Shown here piece after piece: positions 24,133 through 38,382 of a DNA stretch of 64,000 nt. A program made the translations under genes and the position numbers. Origin of the DNA: Mycoplasmopsis bovigenitalium (GTDB lineage: Bacteria > Bacillota_I > Bacilli_A > Mycoplasmatales > Metamycoplasmataceae); the NCBI RefSeq assembly GCF_002356075.1, contig NZ_AP017902.1:620001-684000 (forward strand), written 5' to 3'. Under the pieces are notes generated by a model. That model searched no databases and was not told the origin of the DNA. It worked only from the letters and a program-made list of their open reading frames with translations. The number at the start of each line of letters is the position of its first letter. Position 1 is the first letter of the stretch.

Positions 24133-24157
24133 AATTAACGAGCTAAGGCTCGTTTTT
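24133..24157 (+). terminator. terminator of gap
   Basis: Stem AACGAGC/GCTCGTT with loop TAAG and T run. It overlaps the end of the convergent minus-strand gene. Confidence 0.8.
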
Positions 24158-24802
24158 AATTATTAAATTACTTTTACAATTTTTAAAAATTCAATCAATT
24201 TTCAATGAATTGGTAAAATTTTGACTTGAATTTTTGAATAATTTTATACTGATTGGCACTGCAACAATATGTCTTATATTTTTCTTATCATTTCAATATA
24301 TTGACCTATGTGTATTGATATCTAAACCATATTTATTGCCAATTTTGCATAAAATTTGAATATATTGACCGTCGTTTTCAATGTTTATTAAACACTCTGA
24401 TTTGCCATATACACTATTTGTTTGATTTACTTGTTTAATCTCAAAACTTTTTGCAGCTTTTTCATTTTTTAAAAAACTGTTAAATATAGCAATACAACGA
24501 ATTTTCTTAACAAATTTTATCTTTTGATTTTTATTTAATTTAGACCAAATATATTCAAATGTTCACTCATCATTGATAACTTTAGCAACAAACTCATTCA
24601 TTGTACAATTATTCATTTTTTCCTTTTTTATGTTTGATAATCCAAGCGCATGAAAAAAGAATAGTTTCGTTCAAACTAATATCAATTTAATTTGTTGTTT
24701 TCTTTCGTTAATTCAATGCATAAAGCTAAAAGATTCAATGCTGCAAAAAGATCTAAAAAAGTCTTTTACAATAGTTTTGAAATTATTATTATCTATTTTC
24801 AT
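24143..24802 (-). CDS. hypothetical protein, UGA-rich
   Basis: Open frame of 219 codons when UGA is read as Trp (five UGA, one UGG); read with the standard code it looks empty. Rich in Lys, Asn, Ile, Phe and Trp. A hydrophobic stretch (IKLILVWTKLFFFHALGL) lies around residues 40-57. No known motif is recognised. The start is uncertain: the ATG at 24802 lacks a ribosome binding site, while the in-frame ATG at 24616 is preceded by AAAAAAGGAAAAA and would give 157 residues. The stop lies in the gap terminator. Convergent with gap, divergent from the aminopeptidase gene. Confidence 0.55.
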
Positions 24803-24911
24803 ACTATTAAATAAACACAAAATTTTATTGAACTTAAAAAAGGAAAAAATAATAAATAAGATAGCTTTATTATTAAAAAGTTTAATTATAATTGAATAAA
24901 CGGAGGTTCAA

Positions 24912-26255
24912 ATGATTAAGTTTTACACAACAATAAGAGATGACAAGATGCTTTTAAAAGCATGCTACAAAAATAATATACCAAATGTAGCTCAAAAGGA
25001 CGGTTTTATAACTGAGTTTATCGATAAAAATGAGGCTTACATTTTTATCGAAAATGAATTAGATTACTTTGAATTGGTAAAATTAATTGACAACAAAATT
25101 GTTAATAATAATCGTGATTATCAAATCGATCTAGAAAGCTTTGTTTCGCAAAAAGTCAATATGGATGATGTTCTAAAAGCTTTTATTTCTCGTGTTATTT
25201 TTTACGGAGCAAACTTATTTAATAAAAAGAAAGATGTAAAAAATAAAAATCAATTCACTTTTCTACTTCCAAATGATTCATTTACAACGCTTGCTCAAAA
25301 ATATGCGATTATTGCTTTGAATAAAAATTCAATCAGAAACTTGCAAATAATGCCTGAAAATCATTGTAATTCAAAAATGCTTGCTGAGTATATAAGAAAT
25401 GATTTTTCTGTAAATCCCGATTTAGAAATAACTATTTTAAATAAAAAACAAATTGAAGAATTAAATATGGGATTGCTTCTTTCTGTTAACAAAGGATCAA
25501 CTCATCCTGCTCGGGTTGTTATTATCGAATACAATGGGAATAAAGAGTCAAAAGACAAAATTGTTTATGTAGGTAAAGGTATAACATTTGATACTGGTGG
25601 TATGAATACCAAAGGTTATCACATGGAAGGTATGAAATATGATATGTCTGGCTCTGTAATTGCAGCATACACAGTTAAAGCCTTAGCGGAATTAAAAGTC
25701 AAAAAAAATGTGGCAGCAATTATGTGCATTACTGATAATAGACAAGATGGAGATGCTTCTCTACCTGAAAATGTGTATGAATCAATGGCCGGAATTAGTG
25801 TTGAGGTTACTGATACTGATGCTGAAGGTCGTTTAGTGTTGGCGGATGGTCTATATTATGGTGCGACAAAACTTAATGCAACAACTCTTGTTGATATTGC
25901 CACATTAACGGGTGCAATGAGTAGAACATTAGGTAGTGAATATAGTGGAATTTACTCAACAGACGAAGAAAATTGAAACATATTTAATAAATCTGCAAAA
26001 ATTGCACATGAAAAAGTTTGAAGAATGCCTCTTCATGAAGATTTTCACGAGCCAAATACAGCAAGTTTAGTTGCTGATTTAAATAATTACAATAATGACG
26101 AAACTTCAGACCATAATACTGCAGCAATGTTTTTAAAAGAATTTACAAACAATGTTCCATTCATTCATTGTGACATTGCAGGTACAGCTGATATTAAAGG
26201 TAAACCAATGGGCGTATTAATTGATACATTGGTTGAGTTTGCGATTCAAAAATAA
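24912..26255 (+). CDS. pepA: M17-family leucyl aminopeptidase
   Basis: 447 residues, cytosolic two-metal aminopeptidase releasing N-terminal amino acids from peptides. The C-terminal catalytic domain shows VGKGITFDTGG (metal-binding Lys and Asp), MKYDMSGS and TDTDAEGRLVLADGL with Asp303 and Glu305, followed by the LTGAM segment. The N-terminal domain (about 170 residues) is divergent, as usual for the family. Ribosome binding site CGGAGG. It would feed amino acids from imported peptides, important in an organism lacking biosynthesis. Confidence 0.93.
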
Positions 26256-26283
26256 TTAAATTTTAATTTTACAAAATGAATTG

Positions 26284-26319
26284 AAAAAAACACAAATAAG
26301 GAAAATTTGTGTTTTTTTT
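26284..26319 (+). terminator. terminator of pepA, possibly bidirectional
   Basis: Stem AAACACAAAT/ATTTGTGTTT flanked by an A run and a T run, at the convergent junction with the HAD gene. Confidence 0.8.
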
Positions 26320-26320
26320 G

Positions 26321-27361
26321 CTATTGAAAATTTTGTTCAATAAAATCATTTATTCAAGCTGAATTATTATCTTGTTTCGAAACAAATGTAGCTTTGTTAA
26401 TTGCATTAGGCATTGAGCTTGATGGTGCACAAGATAAGGCGACAACATCAAATGTTGGAGCATCATTATTTGCATCACCAAATGCTACAGTTTTTTCTAA
26501 ATTAATATTATATTTATCTGAAATGAAAACAAGAGCAGAAGCTTTTGAGCAAGGTTCACCTATATCAAAGAAATTTTTTTGGGTTTGCACGCCAATTATT
26601 TGATTGAAATTTTTGATAAATTCAGCTAATTTATCTAAATCTTGTTGTTGCTCTTCTGGCTCAAAACTAATTAATATTTTGCAGATGGTTTTATCATCAA
26701 AATAACTTCTATCAACATTTAGGCCTCATTGACCTGGTTTTAGTGTTTGATCATATCTTCTTAATTTATACTCAGAAGTGTTTTCAACATTCATGCCAAT
26801 TAGAGCGCTTGGCAAAAATACATAGTAGCCTAAATTTAATTCTTGACATTTATCCATTATTTTGTAGGCAGTATTTTTATCAATTTTTGATTCAGAAATC
26901 AAATTCAATGATTTATGATCATAAACCATTGAACCATTCGCACAAAGAAATGGTAAGTTATAAGGAATTTGGTTTAAATATTTATCAAGCATAAACATTG
27001 CTCTTCCAGTAGCAATGCAAATATTTTTGCCCTTTTCACTTAGTTTCTTTAATGCTACAAGGTTTTTTTCGACTATTTTTTTATTATTATCTAATAAGGT
27101 GCCGTCCATATCAAAAACGAAGGTATCAAAATCATCTAAACTCAGAATTATTTTTTTAAATTGAACATTTTTGTCAATTTTGGATATTTTTGCAAAAAAG
27201 TATTCATTATTTTCTTGATTTATTATTCTAAAAATAGTAAATAAGTTTATATTGCTTAAATCGGATAATCCAGTTTTTAACCTAAATTCATCTAAACTCA
27301 ATATTAAATTTTTGTCAAAATTAATAAAATCTTGTTTATTTAAAAAAAATTGTTTTTTCAT
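26321..27361 (-). CDS. HAD-superfamily Cof-type sugar-phosphatase-like hydrolase
   Basis: 346 residues. The nucleophile motif DMDGTLL has Asp84 and Asp86; ATGRA is motif II; the C-terminal FGDANNDAPTFDVV carries the metal-binding aspartates. The cap domain lies between, as in Cof/YidA (type IIB). Such enzymes dephosphorylate sugar phosphates or related metabolites; substrate cannot be read. Unusual is an N-terminal extension of about 75 residues before the HAD fold, with no motif I recognise. Trp are UGA. Confidence 0.88.
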
Positions 27362-27454
27362 TTTATTCTCCGCAAATATTTATTAATATTATATTGCATT
27401 ATTTATTAGTTATTTATTAAGCAGCATTTGATTTTAAAAAAATTTGTTTTTATT

Positions 27455-27480
27455 TTGAAATTATTTTTATGTGTTATAAT
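27455..27480 (+). promoter_or_regulatory. promoter of the eight-tRNA operon
   Basis: Perfect TATAAT at 27475-27480 with an extended -10 TG one base upstream. A TTGAAA at 27455 is spaced only 14 bp, so the -35 is weak. 31 bp before the first tRNA. Confidence 0.6.
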
Positions 27481-27511
27481 AACTATGCTTTTTAGTTAAA
27501 AAGAGACAAGC

Positions 27512-27588
27512 GGAGAAGTAGCTCAGCTTGGTAGAGCGCTTGGTTTGGGACCAAGTGGTCGCAGGTTCAAATCCTGTCTTCTTCACCA
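27512..27588 (+). tRNA. tRNA-Pro (TGG anticodon)
   Basis: Acceptor GGAGAAG/CTTCTTC, anticodon stem CTTGG/CCAAG with loop TTTGGGA, discriminator A and encoded CCA. Confidence 0.95.
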
Positions 27589-27593
27589 TTTTT

Positions 27594-27670
27594 GGGGGAT
27601 TAGCTCATTTGGCTAGAGCACCTGCCTTGCACGCAGGGGGTGGTGGGTTCGAATCCCATATCCTCCACCA
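27594..27670 (+). tRNA. tRNA-Ala (TGC anticodon)
   Basis: Acceptor GGGGGAT/ATCCTCC, anticodon loop CTTGCAC, encoded CCA. Confidence 0.95.
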
Positions 27671-27674
27671 TTAT

Positions 27675-27751
27675 GGCGTTGTAGCTCAGTTGGTTAGAGC
27701 GTCCGGTTCATACCCGGAAGGTCAAGAGTTCGACTCTCTTCGACGCTACCA
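27675..27751 (+). tRNA. tRNA-Met (CAT anticodon), elongator
   Basis: Acceptor GGCGTTG/CGACGCT, anticodon stem TCCGG/CCGGA with loop TTCATAC, encoded CCA. It lacks the GGG/CCC anticodon stem of the initiator, and the acceptor is like mycoplasmal elongator Met. Confidence 0.85.
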
Positions 27752-27776
27752 TTATATGGAAAATTCTAACTGTTAT

Positions 27777-27852
27777 GGACCTATAGCTCAACGGTTAGAG
27801 CAACCGGCTCATAACCGGTCGGTTACCGGTTCGAATCCAGTTAGGTCCACCA
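27777..27852 (+). tRNA. tRNA with CAT anticodon, probably tRNA-Ile2 (lysidine type)
   Basis: Acceptor GGACCTA/TAGGTCC, anticodon stem ACCGG/CCGGT with loop CTCATAA, encoded CCA. Third CAT tRNA of the cluster and neither initiator nor the elongator type; its acceptor fits Ile2, in which TilS makes lysidine at C34. Confidence 0.75.
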
Positions 27853-27853
27853 C

Positions 27854-27946
27854 GGGTGATTACCCAAGTCTGGCTGAAGGGACTAGTCTTGAAAACTAGC
27901 AGGGGCTTCACGGCCCGCGGGGGTTCAAATCCCTCATCACCCGCCA
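27854..27946 (+). tRNA. tRNA-Ser (TGA anticodon)
   Basis: 93-nt class II tRNA. Acceptor GGGTGAT/ATCACCC, anticodon stem CTAGT/ACTAG with loop CTTGAAA, long variable arm, discriminator G and CCA. Confidence 0.95.
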
Positions 27947-27984
27947 TTCGCCTATTTTATAGGCACCTTAACACAAACTCACAT

Positions 27985-28061
27985 CGCGGAGTGGAGAAGC
28001 TCGGTATCTCGCAGGGCTCATAACCCTGAGGTCGTTGGTTCAAGTCCAACCTCCGCCACCA
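27985..28061 (+). tRNA. initiator tRNA-fMet (CAT anticodon)
   Basis: The first acceptor pair is a mismatch (C1 opposite C72). The anticodon stem has the initiator GGG/CCC pairs around loop CTCATAA. Encoded CCA. Confidence 0.9.
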
Positions 28062-28064
28062 AAT

Positions 28065-28141
28065 GGTCCAGTGGTAAAGTGGTTTAATACGCCTCCCTGT
28101 CACGGAGGAGATCGCGGGTTCAATTCCCGTCTGGACCGCCA
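28065..28141 (+). tRNA. tRNA-Asp (GTC anticodon)
   Basis: Acceptor GGTCCAG/CTGGACC, anticodon stem CCTCC/GGAGG with loop CTGTCAC, discriminator G and CCA. Confidence 0.95.
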
Positions 28142-28144
28142 TTA

Positions 28145-28220
28145 GGCTCTGTAGCTCAGTAGGTAGAGCAACGGATTGAAGCTCCGTGTGTCGCTGGTTC
28201 GATTCCTGCCGGAGCCACCA
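28145..28220 (+). tRNA. tRNA-Phe (GAA anticodon)
   Basis: Acceptor GGCTCTG/CGGAGCC, anticodon stem ACGGA/TCCGT with loop TTGAAGC, encoded CCA. Confidence 0.95.
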
Positions 28221-28231
28221 TATGATGAAAA

Positions 28232-28253
28232 TCGCCGCCTGTCGGCTTTTTTA
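28232..28253 (+). terminator. terminator of the tRNA operon
   Basis: GC-rich stem GCCG/CGGC with loop CCTGT, followed by six T. Confidence 0.75.
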
Positions 28254-28377
28254 TTTTCTAATTCATTCATTTTTCAATTGAATTGGTAAAAAAAGTCGCA
28301 AAAATTGTTGTTATACATTATGAATATTAAATTATTAATTTTATATATAATATAAATATTAAATATTAAGGAGCATT

Positions 28378-31045
<2,668 letters not shown>

Positions 31046-31053
<8 letters not shown>

Positions 31054-31711
31054 TCAACAACAAACAAAATTTCAAAGTTTTGTGCAATTATTTAGAGACA
31101 GATTTAAAAATCATAAAAACAAAATATTGATTAATTATGCAATATTTGTTGGTGTTTGTTTAATTGCTATTTTAATTGACCAATTGACAAAAACATTCAT
31201 TTTTAGATGAAAAGATGAATCAAAATTTGAAGGTGATCCAACAGTAATTTATCAAGGAGTCATTTTAGGTTTTCGGTCAGTATCGCATCACGGTGTTACA
31301 ATTATTCCTGATAAAAGTAAGCTAACAATTGTTTTAATCCAAATTATTAGTGTTTTAATTTTTATAGCTTTATGCTTTGTACCGTTTTTTGTAGATTCAA
31401 AAATTAGTGTAATTTTATTCGCATGCATTGCTGCTGGTGATGTTGGTAATATGCTTGATAGATTTATGTTTTCAGGCAACGTTAAAGATATAGTTTTTGC
31501 CGCTTTTCTTGAAAAATGAAGCGGCAGAGAACTAGGTACATTTAACTTTGCTGATGTATTTCTTGTGATTGGTGCTGTTGGCTTAATAATTTACTTTATT
31601 ACTGAAATTATTATTGAATACGTCAAAGAGCAAAAGAAAAATAATGATATTTCTACAAATGAAAATTCAGAAACTATAAATGTTTCAAATGATGACAACA
31701 AAGAAGCCTAG
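31046..31711 (+). CDS. lspA: signal peptidase II (lipoprotein signal peptidase)
   Basis: 221-residue membrane aspartyl protease that cleaves the signal peptide of Lgt-modified prolipoproteins. Four hydrophobic segments (about residues 29-46, 95-116, 120-134, 170-190). Catalytic aspartates are Asp138 (GDVGNMLDRF) and Asp170 (FNFADVFLVIG). The cytoplasmic N- and C-terminal tails are longer than in E. coli LspA. The last codons and the terminator are inside the 38-bp sequence duplicated by the adjacent IS insertion, so the gene itself is intact. Confidence 0.94.
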
Positions 31712-31723
31712 GCTTCTTTTTTT
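31686..31723 (+). repeat. target-site duplication of IS copy 1, left copy (38 bp)
   Basis: Identical to 33587-33624. It contains the last codons of lspA, the stop and the whole terminator. Long, variable target duplications are a known property of IS1634-type elements. Confidence 0.95.
31701..31723 (+). terminator. terminator of ileS-lspA
   Basis: Stem AAGAAGCC/GGCTTCTT with loop TA and seven T. A second copy at 33601-33624 was made by the IS target duplication. Confidence 0.9.
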
Positions 31724-31778
31724 CCTGCGTTTCCCAGTTTTAAGCGATAAATTAATCTAATTTAACTATTTTTTTCAC

Positions 31779-31800
31779 TCCATACTATATATAGTATGGA
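31779..31800 (+). repeat. 22-nt perfect palindrome in the IS leader
   Basis: Arms TCCATACTATA and its exact complement, 61 nt before the transposase ATG. A second copy lies at 57160-57181. It could be an operator for the transposase promoter or an RNA hairpin limiting read-through from the flanking genes. Confidence 0.6.
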
Positions 31801-31860
31801 ATTTTTCATATTTTTTAATTTTATAATTGCATTTAATTACATTTATGATATAATAAGAAT

Positions 31861-33513
31861 ATGGAAAAACAAGATTTGATGCTATTTAATGTTCATGGAA
31901 ATAAAAAGGGCGTTTTATATAAATATGTTGGCTGGTCAAACGGATTCAATAAAAATCCAACAAGATGGTTTAGTTTAGGAAATGTAGAAAAACTACTTGA
32001 AATTAACGAAAACGCAATCGAGATAATAAAAAACAAACTTAAAAACTTCACTAGACAGGATAATCCAGATAAAGTTAAACATGCGCTTCTACACTCGATT
32101 GAAAAAGAAAAAATCCAACATACAAGTATTTGCGTTGGCAATGAATTAATAAGTGAATTTATTGAAAAACACAACATATTTAAACAATTAAAAGCCACAA
32201 GACATAAAAATATGAATGAAATATTTAATTTCTTAGTGGCGAAAAGAATTATTAATCCCACAAGTATATACAACTCATTTAATGAATCAGATGAATATTC
32301 AACAAATATCTTTTCTTCTAAGAATAGCTTTTATAGACTTTTAGACATTGTTCACGAAAACAAAGACCAATTGCTTTTTTCAATAAATAAATTAGTTGAA
32401 TCGGAAACAAAAAGTAAATTAGATGAAATCTATTTTGATTCATCTACAGTGTATTTTGAAAGTTTTAGCCGCGAAGGACTTAGGGTTCCTGGGTATTCTA
32501 AAGATGCCAAATTCAAAGAAGATCAGATTGTGATTGGTCTTGCGTGCGACAAAAATGGTATTCCTATTTACATGAAAGTTTTCAAGGGAAATACAGGGGA
32601 TTCAAGAACAATGATTCCATTTATATTAGAACTTGAAACTAAATTTGGCATAAAAAATATAACAATTATTGCTGATAGAGGGATGAGTACAAATGCAAAT
32701 ATCCGTTTTTTAGAACAAAGAGGACACAATTTTATAATCTCATATAGAGCAAAATCTGGTAGTCAGAATTTTAAAAATTGGATTTTAGATCGCGAAGGAT
32801 ACATTGGAGATTCTGAATTTAGATACAAAGAAACAGAATATGAATTTAATTGAAAAAATACAAGATTTAATGGTAAATTAAGAAGAAGAATTGTAACTTA
32901 TTCAAAAACAAGAGCAAAAAAAGATAGAGAAGATCGCGGAATTTTGATTGATAATTTCCGTAAAAAACAAGACAAAAGCGGTTATGTTGATTCAACAAAA
33001 ATGTTGGGTACAAAAAAATGCAAATTCTTTAAACAAATATCTAAGTTTAAATTTGAATTAGACTTTGAAAAAGTCACAAAAGATTCTGAATTTGATGGTA
33101 TCTATGTTTATGAAACAAATATTTCAAATATTTCTGCTGAAAAAATCATTGAAAAGTACGCGAACCAATGAAAAATTGAAACAAATTTTAGAGCATTAAA
33201 AAGTTTTTTACAAATTAGACCGGTTTATGTGAGACTAGACGAACACATAATAGCACACTCAATATTATGTTTTATATCACTTGTTTTATTAAAACTTATT
33301 ACTTATAAGATAAACAAGTTTTATGAGGATTATGGTGTAATTGACCATTTATCTGAACAAAAACTTATTAATATATTATCCAAACTAAGAGAAAGAGTTG
33401 ATATCAACTCAAAAACAAAAGAAATCATTAAAAGACAAAGAGAAGATTCGAAAACAATAAAAGATATTTGAAGCGAATATGATCTTATTAAAAAAATTGT
33501 AATTAAAAAATAG
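31861..33513 (+). CDS. IS1634-family DDE transposase (copy 1)
   Basis: 550 residues, intact when UGA is read as Trp. DDE landmarks are visible: the first Asp in YFDSSTVYFES, the second in IIADRGMSTNANI, and the C-terminal WKIETNFRALKSFLQIRPVYVR block with the catalytic Glu. Trp codons are three UGG in the first two-thirds and three UGA in the last third. No ribosome binding site is seen; the ATG is preceded by a TATGATATAATAAGA sequence, so the mRNA may be nearly leaderless. It differs from copy 2 at one residue (Phe at 329 against Ser). Confidence 0.94.
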
Positions 33514-33516
33514 CAT

Positions 33517-33561
33517 AAAAATAACGAAAAGCACTATAAATAAGGCTTATTCGTTATTTTT
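33517..33561 (+). terminator. hairpin/terminator after the transposase gene
   Basis: AAAAATAACGAA pairs with TTCGTTATTTTT, with inner AAGC/GCTT pairs. It should stop transcription in both directions at the right end of the IS. Also present at 55399-55443. Confidence 0.7.
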
Positions 33562-33586
33562 ATTATTTGAAACTGGGAAACTCGGG

Positions 33587-33624
33587 CAAATGATGACAAC
33601 AAAGAAGCCTAGGCTTCTTTTTTT
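33587..33624 (+). repeat. target-site duplication of IS copy 1, right copy (38 bp)
   Basis: Exact repeat of 31686-31723. It leaves a second lspA terminator facing the end of eno. Confidence 0.95.
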
Positions 33625-33628
33625 GTAT

Positions 33629-33663
33629 AAAAAACGTACAGACTAAATTAAGGTCTATACGTA
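33629..33663 (-). terminator. terminator of eno
   Basis: Minus-strand 10-bp stem ACGTATAGAC/GTCTGTACGT (one G-T pair) and T run. Confidence 0.75.
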
Positions 33664-33688
33664 ATTTATTTAAAGTTATAAACGAGGT

Positions 33689-36189
<2,501 letters not shown>

Positions 36190-36212
<23 letters not shown>

Positions 36213-37761
36213 TCAATTTCTCCTTGTTTATTGTGTCATGCAACATTTTAAAAGCTTGTTTATACTTAAATTCCTTTAAATATGAGTTTGCTAATCTAAT
36301 TTTTTTATCAATATTTTCGTTATCTAGTCTGAGTGGCAATAATTTATTTATTAAGTTAGTTGACATTGCGCAATAAATTTTGCTTGTCATTGCTATTTGG
36401 TAAACTTCAATAAGTTTGTTTGAAAGCTTTTTTATATCAAATTTAGTTAGTTTAACTTGTGTTTGTTGTAATGTTTCGTAAATATTAATTAATTCGTTAA
36501 ATTTTGTTTGATTTTCCATTGAATTTTCCATTGAATTCTTCATTGAAATTATTTTTATATATCAAACTTCTAACATTCTTAATAAATAGTGTAAATATTC
36601 TGATTTTTTATTTAATTTTGTATCAATGTATACTATTTTGTTAATATCAAGTATGAATTTGTAAATTGAACTCACCAAGACTGTTAATTGTAAAATATCA
36701 TTGTCTTTTGATTCATTCAATTGTGTATCAAAATTATTTAATGCCTCATAATATTGTGATATATCTTTGTTTTTAGCAATTTTAACTTTTTCACTAATTT
36801 CACTCAATTTTTGTCTTGCATTATTTAAAATTTCTTTTAAATCTGATATTGTTTTGGTTGCAAATTGTTTGAATTCTTCTTCAAATTCTTCTTCCTTAAT
36901 TAATATATTAATTTGATTTAATATTTTCTTTGCATCCATTAAATTATCTTGAAAAAATCTATTTTTAAAGTTTGATTGCATTGATAAAAGGTTATTTTTA
37001 ATACTGTCAATTGAGTCTTTAATTTTTCCTGATTCTTTTGCTTTTTCAATAGTTTTAGGCAAATATTTAAAGACTAATCATTCTATAGATTCAATGTGAC
37101 TTATTTTTTCTGCAAAAGCGGTTAGACGTTTTGATTGCTCTGTTAAAATAGATGAAACATCACGTAAGTTACGAGAATTTTTTTGACTTTCTAGTTCAAT
37201 GGTTATTCCTTTAAGTTCAGTCAATTCTTTTTTTAGTAAAGGGTGGGAAACTGATAAATTATTTTTATTTGCATCTAACTTTTTATCAAGTTGATTTAAA
37301 AGCTCAAAGGAATTAAGTACAACGTTTTCAATCACATTTAAGTGTTTATTTATTGTGTCGCTAATAGCAGAAAATTCGGAATTTAATGCTATATATTCTT
37401 TATGAGCAGAAATAAAATTTAAATAATTTTTCTTGCAGACAGTCAAATTATATTTTTTTAGAGATTCTAAAAAATTATTTTTACATTCTTGTAATTTTAT
37501 TGTAATTTTTTCGATATTTTGAGATATATTTCCTAATTTAGTTAAATCACTTTGGTATCTATTTGAATCTTTTGACAAATGTTTAATTCTTGCAATTGCT
37601 GCTCTATTATTTGAATTATTTTTAACAATTTGAGCACTCATTTTGCTTATGTTATCTCTGTAATTTTGTAGTTTGCTATTTCTTATAATTAAAAATACTA
37701 CTGCAATTAATGCAATAAAACAAGCAATAATAACGACTGGAAGAAAATATTTGTATCACAT
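36190..37761 (-). CDS. EzrA-like septation-ring regulator homologue
   Basis: 523 residues: one N-terminal transmembrane helix (about residues 6-26) with the rest cytoplasmic, almost entirely Lys/Glu/Asn-rich helical coiled coil. This is the architecture of EzrA, the membrane-anchored regulator of FtsZ rings. Context supports it: ezrA sits close to thiI in Bacillus, and here the gene overlaps thiI by 23 nt. Sequence similarity cannot be judged by eye because coiled coils are low in information. AGAGG ribosome binding site at the ATGTGA start (second residue is UGA-Trp). Confidence 0.6.
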
Positions 37762-37814
37762 AATTCCTCTTTAAAATATAGTTTATTTATATTTTATTAT
37801 ATTAATTTTAATAT

Positions 37815-37838
37815 TAAAAAAATCTGCAAAGCAGATTA
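37815..37838 (-). terminator. terminator of rpmF
   Basis: Minus-strand stem AATCTGC/GCAGATT with loop TTT and T run. Confidence 0.85.
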
Positions 37839-37854
37839 AAAGTGCACTGGATTA

Positions 37855-38055
37855 TTATTGGGTACGTGAATTGATACTTTTGTAACCTTCAACGATTTTT
37901 TCTTTATAAAAGCCACAGAATTGGCAAACTTTGTGTTGTTGAATTTTGTTTGAACAATTTTTGCAGTCTACAAGGTTTTGTGGAACTAACGCATGGTGTG
38001 TACGTCTTTTGTGTTTACGTTGTTTAGACGTTTTACGTTTTGGAACTATAGCCAT
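37855..38055 (-). CDS. rpmF: 50S ribosomal protein L32
   Basis: 66 residues. Starts MAIVPKRKTSKQRKHKRRTHHAL, typical of L32, followed by a zinc ribbon with two CxxC pairs (CKNC and CQFC). Strong AGGAGG ribosome binding site. Zinc-dependent form retained. Confidence 0.95.
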   Translation of the reverse strand: MAIVPKRKTSKQRKHKRRTHHALVPQNLVDCKNCSNKIQQHKVCQFCGFYKEKIVEGYKSINSRTQ

Positions 38056-38240
38056 AATTTCCTCCTTAAATATTTTGTTAAGATCTTAATTATTTATATT
38101 TAAATAACGTAATGTAATTATAAGATAAATTAGATAAAATAAAAATAAAAAATATGGTGCTTTTTAACCGAAAAATAAGGTTAAAATCAAAAAAAATGCT
38201 ATCAAAAAAGTGATAATAGTTTATTATTTATTTAAACATA

Positions 38241-38378
38241 AAGAGTTGCTTAGCTTGACAGCATTGAGGCATGCCAACCCCTCTAAGGAAGGTGGATTGT
38301 TAGGGAGATTTCTCCAACATGTTCTAATAAGATTGTGAAAAGAGCTCTTTTGTTTTTTAACTAAAAGGAGCTTTTTTA
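38241..38378 (+). promoter_or_regulatory. structured leader of metK with terminator (candidate SAM-responsive element)
   Basis: About 95 nt of unusually GC-rich sequence follows the rpmF/metK divergent spacer. Possible helices: CTTAG with CTAATAAG closing the element, GCAT/ATGC (38265-38278), ACCCC/GG-AA-GGT (38279-38297) and GGAGA/TCTCC (38312-38323). A terminator-like hairpin (AGCTC/GAGCT extended by TTTT/AAAA, 38343-38372) with six T follows; its 3' arm holds the AAGGAG of metK. The elements GCCAACC and AAGGTGG recall the core of the SAM-I/SAM-IV clan, but the match is partial. The function is inferred from position and architecture. Confidence 0.55.
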
Positions 38379-38382
38379 TATT

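Larger units (their letters stand above)
31724..33586 (+). mobile_element. IS1634-family insertion sequence, copy 1
   Basis: 1863 bp. The imperfect 17-bp terminal inverted repeats begin CCTGCGTTTCCCAG at the left and, on the other strand, CCCGAGTTTCCCAG at the right (15 of 17 match). It carries one transposase gene, a 22-nt palindrome before it and a large hairpin after it. Flanked by a 38-bp direct repeat. Same length and boundaries as the copy at 55374-57236. Confidence 0.95.

Noticed and set aside
27528..28142. Protein-like frames of 60-120 codons on both strands
   Set aside because: They lie entirely over the eight tRNA genes; the repeats in them are tRNA sequences.
31861..33513. Transposase apparently broken into several fragments
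   Set aside because: The breaks are UGA codons read as Trp; the gene is intact. The same applies to copy 2 at 55447-57099.
38241..38335. SRP (4.5S) RNA or RNase P RNA upstream of metK
   Set aside because: The conserved SRP loop (AGGTC..GGAAG.AGCA) and the RNase P core (GAGGAAAGTCC) are not present; position and terminator fit a metK leader better.
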